Shown here piece after piece: positions 36,904 through 49,776 of a stretch of DNA of 64,000 nucleotides. This DNA comes from Luscinia megarhynchos. Taxonomy: Eukaryota > Chordata > Aves > Passeriformes > Turdidae. Made by a program: the position numbers and the translations under genes. The stretch is from NCBI GenBank assembly GCA_034336665.1, contig CM067592.1, positions 49,183,783-49,247,782 of the forward strand, read 5' to 3'. Every line of letters begins with the position of its first letter. Positions within the stretch are counted from its first letter, which is position 1. The notes under the pieces are model-generated. The model saw nothing but the letters and a program-made list of their open reading frames with translations. It did no database searches and was not told the origin of the DNA.

Positions 36904-37459
36904 ATAGAATCACAGAATGCTTCAAGTTGGAAGGGACCTTAAAAAATCACACAGTTCCAACCCTCTTGCCATGGCCAGGGTCAGCTTCCATGAGACCAAG
37001 TTGCTCAGAGCTCAATCCAAGCTGGCCTTGAGCAGGGATGGAGCATTGGAGCATCCACAACTTCTCTGGGCAACCTGTTCCAGTGCTGCATTACCCCCAT
37101 AATGATTAATTTCTTCATAATACCAAATCTAAATACATCCTCTTTCAGTTTAAAGCAGTTCCTACTGGTCCTAGAGCTACAGGATGTTGTCCAAAGTCTC
37201 TCTCTCCAGCTTTTTTGAAAGTCCTCTTTAGGTACTGGAAGGCCATAATAAGGTGTCCTCAGAGCCTTCTCTTTTCTAGACTGAACAACCCCCGACTCCT
37301 TCAGCCTTTCCTTGTGGGAGAGGTGCTCCAGTCCATGATTATCTTCATGGCCTCCATTGGACTTGCTCCAGCAGGTCAAAGTCCTGTTTATGTGGGAGAC
37401 CCCAGAGCTGGATGCAGTGTTCCAGAGCACCAGAGCAGAGCAGGGGGCAGAATTCCCTC
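36904..37459 (-). mobile_element. CR1 LINE, 3' part, antisense (interrupted copy)
   Basis: It opens with AGAATCACAGAATGCTTCAA (3' tail complement) and continues AAGTTGGAAGGGACCTTAAA, GCAACCTGTTCCAGTGCTGC, TGGGAGACCCCAGAGCTGGA. It breaks off at 37459, and the same element resumes at 37765. Confidence 0.9.
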
Positions 37460-37758
37460 TACCAACAACTGAGAGGAAGATGGGGACTACTGACTGGTGA
37501 TCAGAATCCGAGTTTACTGTGAGCTGTATATGCTTATATACCATTTTTGGAAGGGCAGTAATTTTTTACTACATCGATTGGGTTGAACATCACACAAACA
37601 AACTTACACATTTTGCAACATTTTACTTGATTCGGTCTTGTTCCCTGTTGCCAGTCTTGATCCAATCTTCTTGCTCTGTTTGTCCTTGCCAAGGCATCTT
37701 GGTTATCAAACTGCTTATGCTAATTAAATCCACAGTACTCTCTATCTTGGCTCCCACA
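37460..37758 (-). mobile_element. Solo LTR (class II-like endogenous retrovirus) inside a CR1
   Basis: A 299-bp block interrupts an otherwise collinear CR1. Read on the minus strand it begins TGTGGGAGCC and ends GTTGTTGGTA, with an AGTAAA poly(A)-like signal before ACTCGGATTC. It is flanked by TCCCTC (37454-37459) and CCCCTC (37759-37764), a 6-bp target duplication with one mismatch. Six-bp duplications are usual for ERVK-type elements. No internal retroviral genes remain. Confidence 0.75.
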
Positions 37759-37764
37759 CCCCTC

Positions 37765-37960
37765 CCTTCCCTGCTGGCCACACTGCTTTGGATGCAGCCC
37801 AGGACATATTTGGCTTTCTGAGCTGTGAGCACCCATGGCCAGGTCATGTCCAGCCTCTTACCAGCACCCCCAAATCCTCTCAGCAGGACTGCTCTTGAGC
37901 AATTCTCTAACCAGACTGCATCTGTGCTTGGGATTGCCCCCACCCAGGTGTTCCATGAAT
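37765..37960 (-). mobile_element. CR1 LINE, ORF2 end, antisense (second part of the interrupted copy)
   Basis: CTGCTGGCCACACTGCTTTG, GGATGCAGCCCAGGACATAT and CCCCACCCAGGTG continue the CR1 from the point where 36904-37459 stops. Confidence 0.88.
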
Positions 37961-38222
37961 TGCTAAAAACAGTGTGCCATAAGGAAGAGCAGAAGGAGAG
38001 ATCAGAGCCCTCTGGTTTCAGCAGCTCTTTGATCTACTTAAGCTGTGTCACAAAACTGTATTCACATTTTCATCCAGGGACAACACTTTCTGTTGTTCTC
38101 CAGCTTACTAGCAGTGTTTACATCCCAAATAATTTATAAAGGAAATCACTTAAGGAGAAGTCTGGTTACTTGAGCATGAGTGAGGAGAGGAGGATACCTC
38201 ACTTTTCTTAATCTCTGTCTGA

Positions 38223-38420
<198 letters not shown>

Positions 38421-39043
38421 TGAGCATGGCAAATCCAGAACTTAATTTTCTACTGCACAAGTGTTTTTTTCTTTCCCCATCACTGTAGGACTTCTTTTCT
38501 GAAACTATATCAGAGAACTTTTTGTTGTTGATGCGCTTGTTTGACATGCAAGTTCCTAACAGCTATTTCCATTTTGAAGTCTGCTATGTTACAAATCATT
38601 GCTTCACAGTCTCATTCAAAAATTATCTTTTCAGAAAAAGCAGCAGCAGCTAGATTAATGAAATAGGATGATACTTAAAATTCTCCAGATTGTAATTTTT
38701 TGTGTTTAGTGTAGAACATTAGCCAGTTCCTTGTTAGTGATGAACTGTTCAGGAGATGCCCAGATATAGGATTTTTCTCGAATTGTTTGAACAGCATGTA
38801 ACTTTGGAAACTATTTGTCAAGCAAAGCAGCAGTAATTCTAAAGAAAGGTAGCTAGAGAATTGCAACAGTCCTCTTTCCAGATGCTTGAAGATAGGACAA
38901 TAATAAGCTCCTTTGTTTTCCTAGAAGTGCTGTGAGAAGCTATGTAGAACTTTTCATGGAAGAGTTAAGCTTGGGCCACATATTACTGAATTAAAACAAA
39001 AAACCCTATTATGAAGTGTATCTGCTTTTCTCTGAATTTTTAG

Positions 39044-39196
39044 ATATAGATGAGTGTGAGGAGTCTGGATTGTGTGGTCGCAATGCAAGATGTGTGAATA
39101 CTGAAGGAAGCTACATGTGTTACTGCAATGATGGTTATAAATTAGAAACCGGAGAACATTCTTTTCATCAAGATGGAAGCATAGTTTCATGCAAAG
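39044..39196 (+). CDS. SUSD1: SUSD1 coding exon 4: calcium-binding EGF module 3
   Basis: 153 nt, phase 1-1. It encodes [17 protein letters not shown], then [16 protein letters not shown], with six cysteines and the same hydroxylation consensus. The acceptor is tctgaatttttag, the donor AAAG|gtgaga. Confidence 0.96.
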
Positions 39197-40512
39197 GTGA
39201 GAGTCTTTAGATGCTGTTTTTGCTAGCAGATAAAATCATGTTGCAGCATAGTGTATTGTCTGTTCTGGCCTGCGCTTCTCCAGGGCAGAAACCCTTTCTC
39301 TGAACTTTGCTTCCTGTATGATTTTTTTTCTCTTCTTGCATTCAATTTGTTCCAGTGATGTCAGGATCCCAGAGTCAACACCAGATATTCCTACAGGGTC
39401 TCAGCAACGCTTCAGGGTCAGAGAAGCTTGATAATGTTGTGAAAGTAATGTAGTTAGTTCCTGAGTGGAAAGGAAGTGTGTTGTAATCCAGTTGTTTATA
39501 TAATCACACCATATAAAGGGGAAGAGAAGAAAGGCTAAATAGCTAATAAGAGAAGTTAGATGAATGAAAAAAGCCTAGGGGAGAGGAATAATAAAATAAT
39601 AATTCAGCTATTTATTACATACTGTGCCTCCTGCATAAATAAACAGTTCAATTTATGTTGGCATAGCAATAAAACCTCTACCAAAACCAAGTTTCCAATG
39701 TGAAAGTCTGTCTTTAGTGGCAGTTTTCACAGATGCAAACTACTAGCAGTGTAAGCTGTGGATATCGGAGTATATAATGAACACAGGTGTCCCAGGTGGA
39801 GGGAGCTGCCTAGATTATATTCAGCTTTTATTTCTGAATTATTGCCAGAACCATCAGTAAAGCTCATGGCCTGTAATTGCTCAGCTTTTCTGACTGGAGT
39901 GCTCCTCTCTGCTTTTCAGAATTGCTGATAACCCTCCTTCTTATCTCACTGACTTGCGTCTCCATATTCTGTGGTGAAGTAGAGTGTCTGTACAGATTGT
40001 GTTTCTTGCAGAGTTGCACAAGGGAGCCCTGTCCAAGCAGATGTGCTGGAGGGGTGGAGCTTTTGTATGCAGGCTGTTTCAATGAGATGGAGAATTTGAG
40101 AGGCGGAACATTTCTTTTCAATTTATCTGCTGCAAAGTTCTTCACTTCTCCCATGCACAGGGAAATAAAGCTGTGCATGGGGGCCTGAGATTTTCCTCTG
40201 ATGTTGAAGTATCATTCAGCCCTTGCTGTAATGAGACTGGCCCTTGCAAAGCACTATCCCATTGCAGTGTCTCATCTTGTGAATGGCTCCAGCTGTATTT
40301 TAGTAAAGATTTTGCTCAATAACTGCTTCCCTGTGTTCCTCCAACTGTGGCCAGGACAATTCTTCAAATCTAATATTCTACCCCTTTGGCAACCCTTCAG
40401 ATCGTCAGATAAGGTGTATTTTGTGATGTTACCATCTAGTTCAGCTAATTTTAAAGGGCTCAAGTGTTGTGATTTATGTACTGTGAGATCTTTCAACCCA
40501 ATCTCTTTGCAG

Positions 40513-40689
40513 AAATCGGATGTGGCTCCCCTCCTGAAATGAAGCATGGCTACATTGTGGGGAACTACAGCTTGCTGCCAGGAAGTGCAGTTCATTATGA
40601 GTGTCAAGAGGGGTTTTACAGCAATGAAGGAAAGTTCTCATACTGCACTGCAAATGAAACTTGGGAACCTGCTACTTTAAGCTGTAAAG
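40513..40689 (+). CDS. SUSD1: SUSD1 coding exon 5: sushi module 1
   Basis: 177 nt, phase 1-1. It encodes EIGCGSPPEMKHGYIVGNYS, then a sushi fold with four cysteines (GCG, YEC, YC, LSC) and the conserved Trp in NETWEP. NYS and NET are N-glycosylation sequons. It corresponds to the first sushi of mammalian SUSD1. The acceptor is atctctttgcag, the donor AAAG|gtgaaa. Confidence 0.96.
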
Positions 40690-41332
40690 GTGAAAAGAGT
40701 CTTAAATCTTTCTTAAATTCTTCATTAAGGGGGTTCATGAATGGGAAGTGTGCTTGTGAAGATAGTGGACCGTTTCTAGAATCTGAAGGATATATTTGTT
40801 CAAGATCTTGGTTATTTGCAGAGAAAGAAGAAAATAAAAGGACATGTTATTGTCCTTTAGTGTAGTGACATTTTTGATACTGTCCCTGCATTTTTACAGA
40901 CACTGCAGTGTGTCCTTCTGCTTGTGAGCTGAGGCCTAGAAAACAGCTAGATTTCTTCAGCATTTTGCTGGACAGGCTCCTGGGTTGGAAAGCATCACTG
41001 ACCTCTTATGAAAGCATCAATTTTCCTGACACCTTGTGAAGTTTTGTCTGAAGGTTTGCTGTAGTTGCAAAAGAGAGGCATCATAGCAGTCATCATCTCT
41101 GGGTGATCTTCATAATTTTAAGAGCATTTGTGCATGAACAAATACTTCCACATCTCTGAAGAGTTAAGTTTCCTATGACTATCTTTAAAAGGTTCACTTC
41201 CTTTGGTGTTCTAATTATCCATTCTCTGATAATATTACTGGTTATGACTGCAGTATTCTTTTTATTCACTTCCCATGAGTTGTTAGAAAGCCTTTTTATT
41301 AGTTAAATGTCACTTGAAGTGCTAGCTAACAG

Positions 41333-41361
41333 AACTGTGTATATACAGTATATACACAGTT
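41333..41361. repeat. 29-bp perfect palindrome
   Basis: AACTGTGTATATAC, one central A, then GTATATACACAGTT: 14-bp arms with a single-base centre. A related CTATATACACTGTGTATA follows at 41370. Confidence 0.9.
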
Positions 41362-42647
41362 CACACTATCTATATACACTGTGTATAGCAATTCTGCAGG
41401 GGAGAATTGTCATCCTGGAAATTGTCACTTGGTGAAGAGAGTACTTTCTGTCTCTGAAATGACAGCAGTCCTCTTGGTTTCCAATTCTTCCCCCCCCTTT
41501 TTTTTTATTTATTTAATTTTTTTTTGAGAATGGATAGAAATGTAGCATTTATGGGAAGTGAATAAATTAAAATAAGGGTTCTAAAACAACGTGGCTGGGA
41601 AAAGCAAAATGTTAACTACTACTAGAAATTAATAAGAAAGAAAAGATAAAACAATTATAAAACAATGCAAATAACACTTCCCCCCAAAAAACATAAATAA
41701 GGACAATTCATCCGAAAACAAAAAGGGAGTGCCCAGAGTCTCAGGTGGTCTCTAGAGAAAGATTGTGGAATGCAATTCTTGTGAGTTGTTGATGTATTTG
41801 TTTTTGTTAATATATTTGTTTTTCAGAAGTTGCTTTTTCATATGCTTTTTAAAATTTCTACAATCAAACTTTACCTCAAGTCAGACTTTCTCAGCACATC
41901 TCTTTTGCTTAGTTGAAATGAAATACATGATACACCAAGAAGCAGTCAAAAGTCTGAAATACTAAACGTATTTCCTCCTTGTATTGCAAGTTATTTTCCT
42001 GGTTTTCCTCTAGGACTTCTCTTGTGGAACCAGCAAGTCTGATTTTTTCTTTTTAATACTAATAAACGTACCTTTAACAAATTCTTCACATTTTTTTTGC
42101 GTGTGAGTGTGTGCTACTTGACTTCTTTGTTTAAGCATTGTGTAGGCTCTTGCCTTAACAGGAAACTTTTGTATTGTATGTTGGAACCTTTTTTTTGGTT
42201 TTGCATTTTTACAGTTTTTGTACACTTTAAAAAGTTTTGCTTTCTCAAGGCAGTTTCTGCTCATTGGCCTTGAGTGATGCTCATTGCAAATGGTATCGAA
42301 CCACCTTTTCTGATGTAATCAGGTTTGTAGAAGCAGGAGAGTCTAAAGTTTCAGAAGAAAACCAGGACTTTTCTGTATACTGGCAGTTAGACTGAGGATG
42401 GATTCGTAGATTTAGAATGCTATTCTGAGAGAAAGACAGAGAAGTGTCCTTTTATTTGGAAGCAGATGTTTGGAGTAGCTACAGCACTGTCAGTCGTGGT
42501 GGGAATATTGCAGAGGACCTGAGGAAGTGTTGTATTAGTACAGGAGAAGAGGGTTAGCTGGTAAAGATGAAAGAAAGACTTATGTGAGTGCAGCTGTCGT
42601 TGCTTCTGCTGGGTGACTAAAAGGACTATCTTCCTTCATCTCCTCAG

Positions 42648-42827
42648 GTGTGGATTGTGGGGTTCCACCCTCTGTTTTGAATGCACGTCCAACATCTGTG
42701 AGTGGGACCACCTACAGAAGTGAAGTTACTTATGAATGTGCTCATGGTTACCTGATGGCAGGTGGCAGTCACACTGCAGTCTGCAATGCCAAAGGACAGT
42801 GGGATGGCCCTGATTTAGTGTGCAAAG
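42648..42827 (+). CDS. SUSD1: SUSD1 coding exon 6: sushi module 2
   Basis: 180 nt, phase 1-1. It encodes GVDCGVPPSVLNARPTSVSG, then VTYECAHGYLMAGG and GQWDGPDLVC: four cysteines and the conserved Trp. It has no obvious counterpart in the two-sushi human protein as I remember it. The acceptor is catctcctcag, the donor AAAG|gtaagt. Confidence 0.94.
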
Positions 42828-44808
42828 GTAAGTAAAGTCTGCCTTTGGATTTATTTACCATGGATACCACTTAAGTCACTCTGATAAATATCAGTCATCC
42901 TCTTTGGACGTTCAGTTTATACGGTCTTCTGGCATAGAAAGTTGTCACAAAACAAAAACCATATATTGAATAGGGTTTTTTAAAATCTGTGTTGCTAATG
43001 AAGTTGCAATAAATTTATAAAAGTTAACAATCCAAGAACATATTCCTAATGCATGTCAGACGTTGGGATTACCATGAGATGAAAATACAGCCTACATTGC
43101 TGACATTTTTTCAATATCCACTCTTCTGATAACAGTTGAAGCCACTATTAGAAATCAAACTGCTATTAGTTGTTAACATTCCTTCAAAAATCCTGTATTT
43201 GGACAGTTTCCAGTTGCAGACTATGATTGTTCAAATGTGCTGTTGCTATTTGAGGTGAGTCTCTTATAGTGCTATGATTTGGAAGAATGTAGCCTAAAGA
43301 GTTCCTCGATAAGATGGAACACAGAGGTACATTTAAAAAAAAAAAGTCTCCTGGGTTTTTTTTTTTAATCTGGGCTCATATTCTTAATTAGGAGACCTTA
43401 GAATAATGAAACTCTTTAGTTGGTTATCACATTTGCGCAGCTTCACTTTTCCATTTGTTGGATTAGCCATATCTTTTCAGCTTGATCAAGTTTCAGTTTA
43501 TTTCAATCAAATATAGTGTTTTCTTTGAATGATCCATGTGTATGTTATAACCACTCCCTACGTTTAGAATGACCTTTAATATTCTTATTCTGTATCATGA
43601 GTCTAAGTAGAAGGTTTGCAGTATTACACAAGAGTGTACTTCTAAATTTCAATCTGCTTGAAGAATGGCCATGGGCAGGTAGCTGGAGCTGCAGGAGGTT
43701 TTGTGTCTCATCACATACTGTCCTTCTATGAGTTAAGGACATGCTTGCCTGTGCATTAGTTATTCCAAGGCTTGTTCTGATGATTTATAGTAGATACACT
43801 TATACTCCTTGGTGTATGAAAAGGAAGGTAGTCATGATTGTGGATGTATTGCCCATTGCAATACATATGTTTAAATTTTCCTTTAAAGGTTGTACAGATG
43901 ACAAATCTATAAGCTTTGGTTTTTACTTCTTTGATTTCCTTTTTTTTTTAAATATAATTTCAGAATCACTTAAAATTATTGAATGGTTTTAAATGGTTCT
44001 TTTAAAATGATTTTAAAAGAAAACTTGTTTGCTCCATATAAGCTTTAATGACGGTAAGATTTTAATTCTTACAGTGTTTGCTTCTTATAACTGAAGTGGT
44101 TTAGAATCTTTTATTGAAGTATAATGTTAATTGAGAATTGAAAAGCAGATTTTACCCTAAATAATATCGTTCCTCTAATTGATTTTCACTTTTTATTCTT
44201 TTTGTTCCCTGTTTTTATTATGCAGCCCCCAAAACCTTAGCAAATTAATTAAATTATTAGTTAATTATCCCAGCTTTCTAATTATCTGTAAAGCGGCTTG
44301 CATAATCTATCAAATTTTCCCTCAGAATTGCTTGTTCATCTTGCCTGCAGCAGCTTTTTTTTCAAAAATCCACTGACAAAGGAACATAACCTTCTTGAAG
44401 CCGTTCTTTCATGATACTTCTTGGACCATGTGTCTTTTTTAATATCTACTGTTACTAATGGTAGGTAAAATAAAGGAATAAATAGCATGTGGAGGAAAAG
44501 AGAGTGTTGTGGAAAGATAGACTTATTCATAAAAATATGCTTTAAGATCCTTGCTTTTCAATTCTAATCATGATACTTTTTAATTTTATGGATCATCTTG
44601 TAGGATAAATGCCCCACCTCACTAGAAAATCTCCAGCCACAAAATCCTGGGTTCTGATGAACTGGCCTGACTTCTAGAAATCTCTAAGAAGTGGAAAAAA
44701 AGTGAATTGTAACTTGCTGGGACAGTTCATCCCTCCATCTGTAACATTTTTATATGTCTTGCCTGTTTTCGTTTCAAGGTTTTGTTTGCCTGTTTTTCTC
44801 TGTTCCAG
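42828..44808. other. SUSD1 intron 6, nothing recognisable
   Basis: 2.0 kb, AT-rich. An A-run at 43335-43345 and T-run at 43356-43366 could pair. No exon or transposon seen. Confidence 0.65.
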
Positions 44809-44988
44809 AAATAGACTGTGGCAAACCTCTGCTCATTCCACACACGACAATGACCTGGGACAACTCCACCACTCTGTGGAGCAGAGTGTACTATCACTGC
44901 AAAGAAGGATATTATTTCAATGGAGACAGGAATTTTTCAGAATGCACAGTAGATCAGTTATGGGAGAATATTACATATGTATGCAAAG
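44809..44988 (+). CDS. SUSD1: SUSD1 coding exon 7: sushi module 3
   Basis: 180 nt, phase 1-1. It encodes EIDCGKPLLIPHTTMTWDNS, then RVYYHCKEGYYFNGDRNFSE and QLWENITYVC. Four cysteines, conserved Trp, and several NxS/T sequons (NST, NFS, NIT). The acceptor is ctctgttccag, the donor AAAG|gtaagt. Confidence 0.95.
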
Positions 44989-47900
44989 GTAAGTATTACT
45001 GTACAAAGTTGCTGTTTAAATTGCAATTTAATTGATTTGTCATTCCTGTCCTGAAGTTAGGAACTGGAGGAAGAATGACAGCAAGAAATCTCCTTCTAGT
45101 TTATGATGTAGGGAATGTGGGGGTACTTTTGGATGGAAAGGTCACAGAAGAGTGTTGGCAATACAGCAGGTTCTACTAGATGCTACGGATCTTTCTATAG
45201 CTGTCTTGCTTTTTATCTCAAACAGAAGGAGACTAATGCAACTGGAATTTTGTTTTCACTGAGAGCCTTCAACTTTAGAAGCCCATGGAGTGTCACCAGA
45301 GGAGCAAAAGGCGTTTGATAATACTTTCTTGTGAATCCATTGCTATAAAGAGCATTCCAGTGAAAGTAGTGGCAATTGAATTTGAAGCCCTTTATCTCTC
45401 CCCCCTCTTTCGTTTGTTTTTTGTTCTTTTCTTGTAATGACCAAAACAAAATTTATTCATGGTTGCCTTTCCAGCCTACATCTAATTGTCTGAATTTCAC
45501 TCCAGATTTATTTTCTTATTCTGACATTTTATTAACAGCCAGAACTAGCAAATGTTTTGTACTATTGGCTGTTGTGCTCTTTAGTGTTCTGCTGGAACAG
45601 AGTCAGATCAAAAAAATCAGTTATGGTCAAATAGAATGGTGAGGAAGAGTTACAAATATAGCATAACTAGTCCAGACTCCTTTTAAAAAAGTTAATCATC
45701 AACAGGAAATTGTTACAAAATCTTTCATCTTCTTTACTTCTACATTTTTCATATTCACTCGAGGTAACAAATTGCTTTAAAATTAAATGAAATTTCTGTT
45801 TGTGCAGTGATGCCTTTGAGATTTACATGCTCTTAGTGGTGTGTGTATAATTAATTGGTAAAGCACATTAAAATGAGAGAAAGTTATGTACCATTCCAAA
45901 ATAATTTATGATAGATGTTGGAAAACCAATTGTCTTTTCATCCTGCCTCAAAAATTCCATTAGAAATAAGGCAGTTAAGAGAACATCTGCAGGAAATTCT
46001 CTTTGACCATTAATTTCTTCATTTATTGAAAAGTGATTGATATGAATTCCTTTTAATTGCATTGTTTTGTGCATTGTCTATATATGGGGTATATGGGATA
46101 TATGGTAAATGTGTGTGTGGGGGGGTGTATACAAGCACTTTTCTAAGTTGCTAGTTTAAGTATTAAAAAATGTCTTCACAAAGTTAATTTTACTTGTGAT
46201 GCTGATTGGATTAAGCCATCAGTAAGGTACGGCAATAGTAAGATGGATTGAAGTTTTTATCAACCTCTTATTTATACACGTAAAGTGAGGCAATTGAAGT
46301 GCAGAGAACAGACCAGCAATACCTGCTGTCTAGCTGCTCAGTGTGTGAGCCTGGACATCTTGTGTAGCTGGTCCTCACAGAACTTCTTTCCCTGTGGAGT
46401 GCTTGGTTTCCCAGAATCAGAACACTTAGTGTTGGGAGGACCTCTGGATATCATCCAGTCCAATCTCCCTGCCAAGGCAGGGTCACCTCGAGCAGGTGAC
46501 ACAGGACATGTTCCAAATGGATTTGGAACGTCTTCATGCTTCTCTGAGCAGCCTGTTCCAGTGCTCTGCCACCCTCAGTGTAAAGAAGTTCTTCCTCATG
46601 TTGAGGTGGAACTTCTTGTGTTTTAGTTTATGGCCATTGCTCCTCATACTGTCTCTGGGCACCACTAAAAATCTGGCACCATCCTCTTGGAACCTATCTT
46701 TGAGATATTTTCATTTATTTCATTGCAAAAAATGTCTGTATTAGTAATAGATGGTATTTGCAACCACTTAGAGAATTAACAGGCAAAAATATACAAAGAA
46801 ATCTCATACCTGGGTTTTTTCTTTCCATTAAACTTCTTGTATGTGTGGGGATAGGTGGCAAGAGCTGTGTAAATGAACTTGCATGTGTGGATTCTCTTCT
46901 AGCTACTTGTTGAAGATAAAGGTCAGAGTGGAGCTAATTCTTTCTGCTATCTGGTAAAAAAAGTTGATATCTTGAATTTCTTGACAGAATTTGTCCCCCC
47001 TCCAATACTTGCTGGTGCTGATGAAACACTTTGCTTTTTTTTGTATTTTACCATTTGTGTTGTGTCTTTCCTGACTGCCAACAGCCAGGTGCTATCTATC
47101 CTCTCCCAAGTCTGCCTTTCTCTATTTGACTCCTGCAGGATTTTTTTCCACATTTCACCTCTGGTCTCCAGGTATTTTTTTTGCATGTTGTTTCTAGGAC
47201 ACTTTCTCTTGGGATGAGAAAAAGATTGTGAAGGTAACCCGAAGATCAGTGGGGTAGCAGTGAACTTCATTCACTTTGGTTAATCACAAGTTAAAATTTG
47301 TAGTGCTGAGATACAGGCAAATGGAGGGGCTTTGCTTCTCCCATTTTATTTGCAAGTTTGAGTGTAATCTGATGATCAAAATCACATACATTTAAGACCT
47401 GGATCCTACTGTGTGTTTCACAAACCGAGTTCCCAAGCTCTGTGTGTCACTGGCACTGTTAGATTTCAAAGTGGAATGAATGTTTCAAGGAACCTGTCTC
47501 CCTCTAGTTGCAGAGTACTTTGTTCAGAGAAACCTTTGTGCTGTTATTGGATACTATGTTTATGCTGCTGGGATTAATGTTAAACTAAGCCCTTTCTGTA
47601 TATTTGGTTGTCCAAACAAAGATTGTGTGATCAGTAGGAGTAAAGGAGAAAAAGCAGTCCCCTCAGAAAGCTGAAGACTTTGTTGTGGTAATTGCTCTGT
47701 GCAGGTTTTCATGCTCTTTCACTCACATCCATTTAAAGTGGAAACTTTTGAGAAAATATCTGCCAGCTGTTCTGTGAATTTATGGTCATGGCCCGGTGGC
47801 CTTGTCCTCAAAGTTCAGAAAGCATAACAAAAAAATTGATGTAGTTACAGAAAAAAGAAAAAAGCTACTGGTTCTGCTTTCTTCCTTCCAGGGAGGCCAC

Positions 47901-49681
47901 TGTATAAGATTTCTTTCCTTGCCTAAATACCTGAAACAATCCCTTTTGTTGTTTGTGGCTTTATTTTCCTTTTGTTTTCATCTTGTTTCTTTTTTTTTTT
48001 CTGTATTTTATAAACTCATAAGTTGCAGATTTTCTTGCTAAGGAGCCTTGCAGATTACTCCCTCTCTTGTATCCCCCACCTCCTTGTTACGAATTTTAAT
48101 TCTCATGGATATGAAAATGGAGATCTCATGGGTATGGAAACATTTTCCCTCTGTCAGTGAGTCCTTCTTGCTATCCACTCTTTTAAAAAAACTGTGCCTG
48201 AACATATTATTTTGCTTTGTCTTGGCCTTAAATTGCAGTAGTGTGAAACAGATAACAGTAACAATAAATATCACTTAAATACAGTTAACCACAAAGCTGT
48301 TTGTAAGAAATTTGCTTTAGACGACATGCAGATTAATCTCTTTATTCTGTCCTGGAAACATGGAAGCTTTCAACAGCATTTCCATATACAATGAATGTGG
48401 AATGGAGGAGTTAAAATTTGTTGGGAGACGAACTGGTCTAGTGGGTGAGGCATCTGTTTGCTGAATGTATGGAGTGAATATAATGTTAGAAAACAGGTTT
48501 ATGGCAGTTCTAATAAAGAAAAAGAAGGGAAAAGTGCTGCAAAATGTATTAACAGTTAAATTGTAGTCCTAAATAGCTGCCTAAGTATGAAATGCTAGAA
48601 ACTCTTAATGTACTGATTTAGTCAGATGCCTGCATGCTACAAAGCGGCCCCTGTGGGATGCTAATGAAGTTTATATACAGAGGAGGAGTGCCCTGACCTG
48701 TGCTTGCTTTTACAGCAGAACAATGCAGCAACTATTTTGTGACTATACCCTGAAGTATCTACCAGTGCTGTCCTATAAATACCTTTCGATTTTTCAGCAG
48801 CTAGTGAGTGTTTTTTAGCTTAGAATCCATATCTATATTGGGTTTCTATGACATTGGTCATGTAGTGAATGTAATAAGAAAATAAGGTAGAAGGAAAAAG
48901 GAATGAGAATTTGAAGGCTAGTGAAGGAAAGGAGTGTGTTCACTGTCAATCTGAGCTGTGACCAGAAAGAGTTTTGTTCTCAACTATGTGAGAATGTTAT
49001 CTCTTCATGTGAGAGCAACTGTGCTGTGTCTAATAACAGCAATGAGAGAACTGGAAAAAAGCATGGATGAGCTGAACTTCCTCACTGTGCTTTGTCTCTG
49101 AGAAAGCCTGCTCTTGTAAGTGTGTAAATTAACAGGTGTGTTGAGGGATGCATCTCTGGTTACTAAAACTGTACTTCCTACACACTTGGTTCTGTGGGCT
49201 CCATTGTTTTAATCTAGTGTTTATTTTGAAAAGTGTTCTGCTGTGTTACTTAATTTTATTTATTCTACAACAAGAAAAAATGTCAACACCCTTTAAAAAG
49301 CAACTGAAGTAAGTAATGAGCCAAAACATTAATTCAGTGACAAATAAACTCTTTTCCAGTCTAACACAGAACTTTTCTTAAAAGCTCCTTGTGTGTTTAT
49401 GAAATGCTGGCTGTATGTTTAAAGAGTTCGCAATCTTTAGCTCAGGACATGCTTCTTCACTTAGCCTGTTATTTTAAGTTTAGGAGCCAAGACAATTGAG
49501 AGAAAGCTTTTGAACTAACGTGTACTTACCTTCCTTGTTTTTTTTCCTGTTTGCAAAAAGCAAAGAAAAAAAACCCCAAGACCAAACCACAGGAAAAGTC
49601 AGAAATAAGCAATTTTCTCCCAACATAAGATTTGCATGAGTGGTAATGATTTTCTTTCTGTGTTCATGTTTTTGGTCTCAG
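44989..49681. other. SUSD1 intron 7
   Basis: 4.7 kb with one antisense CR1 (46411-46700) and a TATGGG/GT-rich low-complexity run at 46081-46132. I searched it for another sushi or FN3-like exon and found none. Confidence 0.65.
46411..46700 (-). mobile_element. CR1 LINE 3'-end fragment, antisense
   Basis: AGAATCAGAACACTTAGTGT, CTCTGAGCAGCCTGTTCCAG, CCCTCAGTGTAAAGAAGTTC and CTGGCACCATCCTCTTGGAA occur in antisense CR1 order. Confidence 0.88.
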
Positions 49682-49776
49682 AGGAGGAATTACTGAGTAA
49701 TTTATCCATATTCAATGAAACATGTGTGAGGTGGCAAAGGAAAACCGGAAGACTGGGAGTGCAGGAAACATACACA
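49682..49776 (+). CDS. SUSD1: SUSD1 coding exon 8: FN3-like unit 1, first half
   Basis: 95 nt, phase 1 in, phase 0 out. It encodes EEELLSNLSIFNETCVRW, then QRKTGRLGVQETYT. The IFNETC..W signature recurs at the start of each FN3-like unit of SUSD1. NLS and NET are sequons. The acceptor is tttggtctcag, the donor ACA|gtaagt. Confidence 0.92.

Larger units (their letters stand above)
39197..42647. other. SUSD1 introns 4 and 5
   Basis: Outside the exon at 40513-40689 I see no transposon or gene. A 29-bp palindrome lies at 41333-41361, with a T-rich stretch at 41491-41526. Confidence 0.65.
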
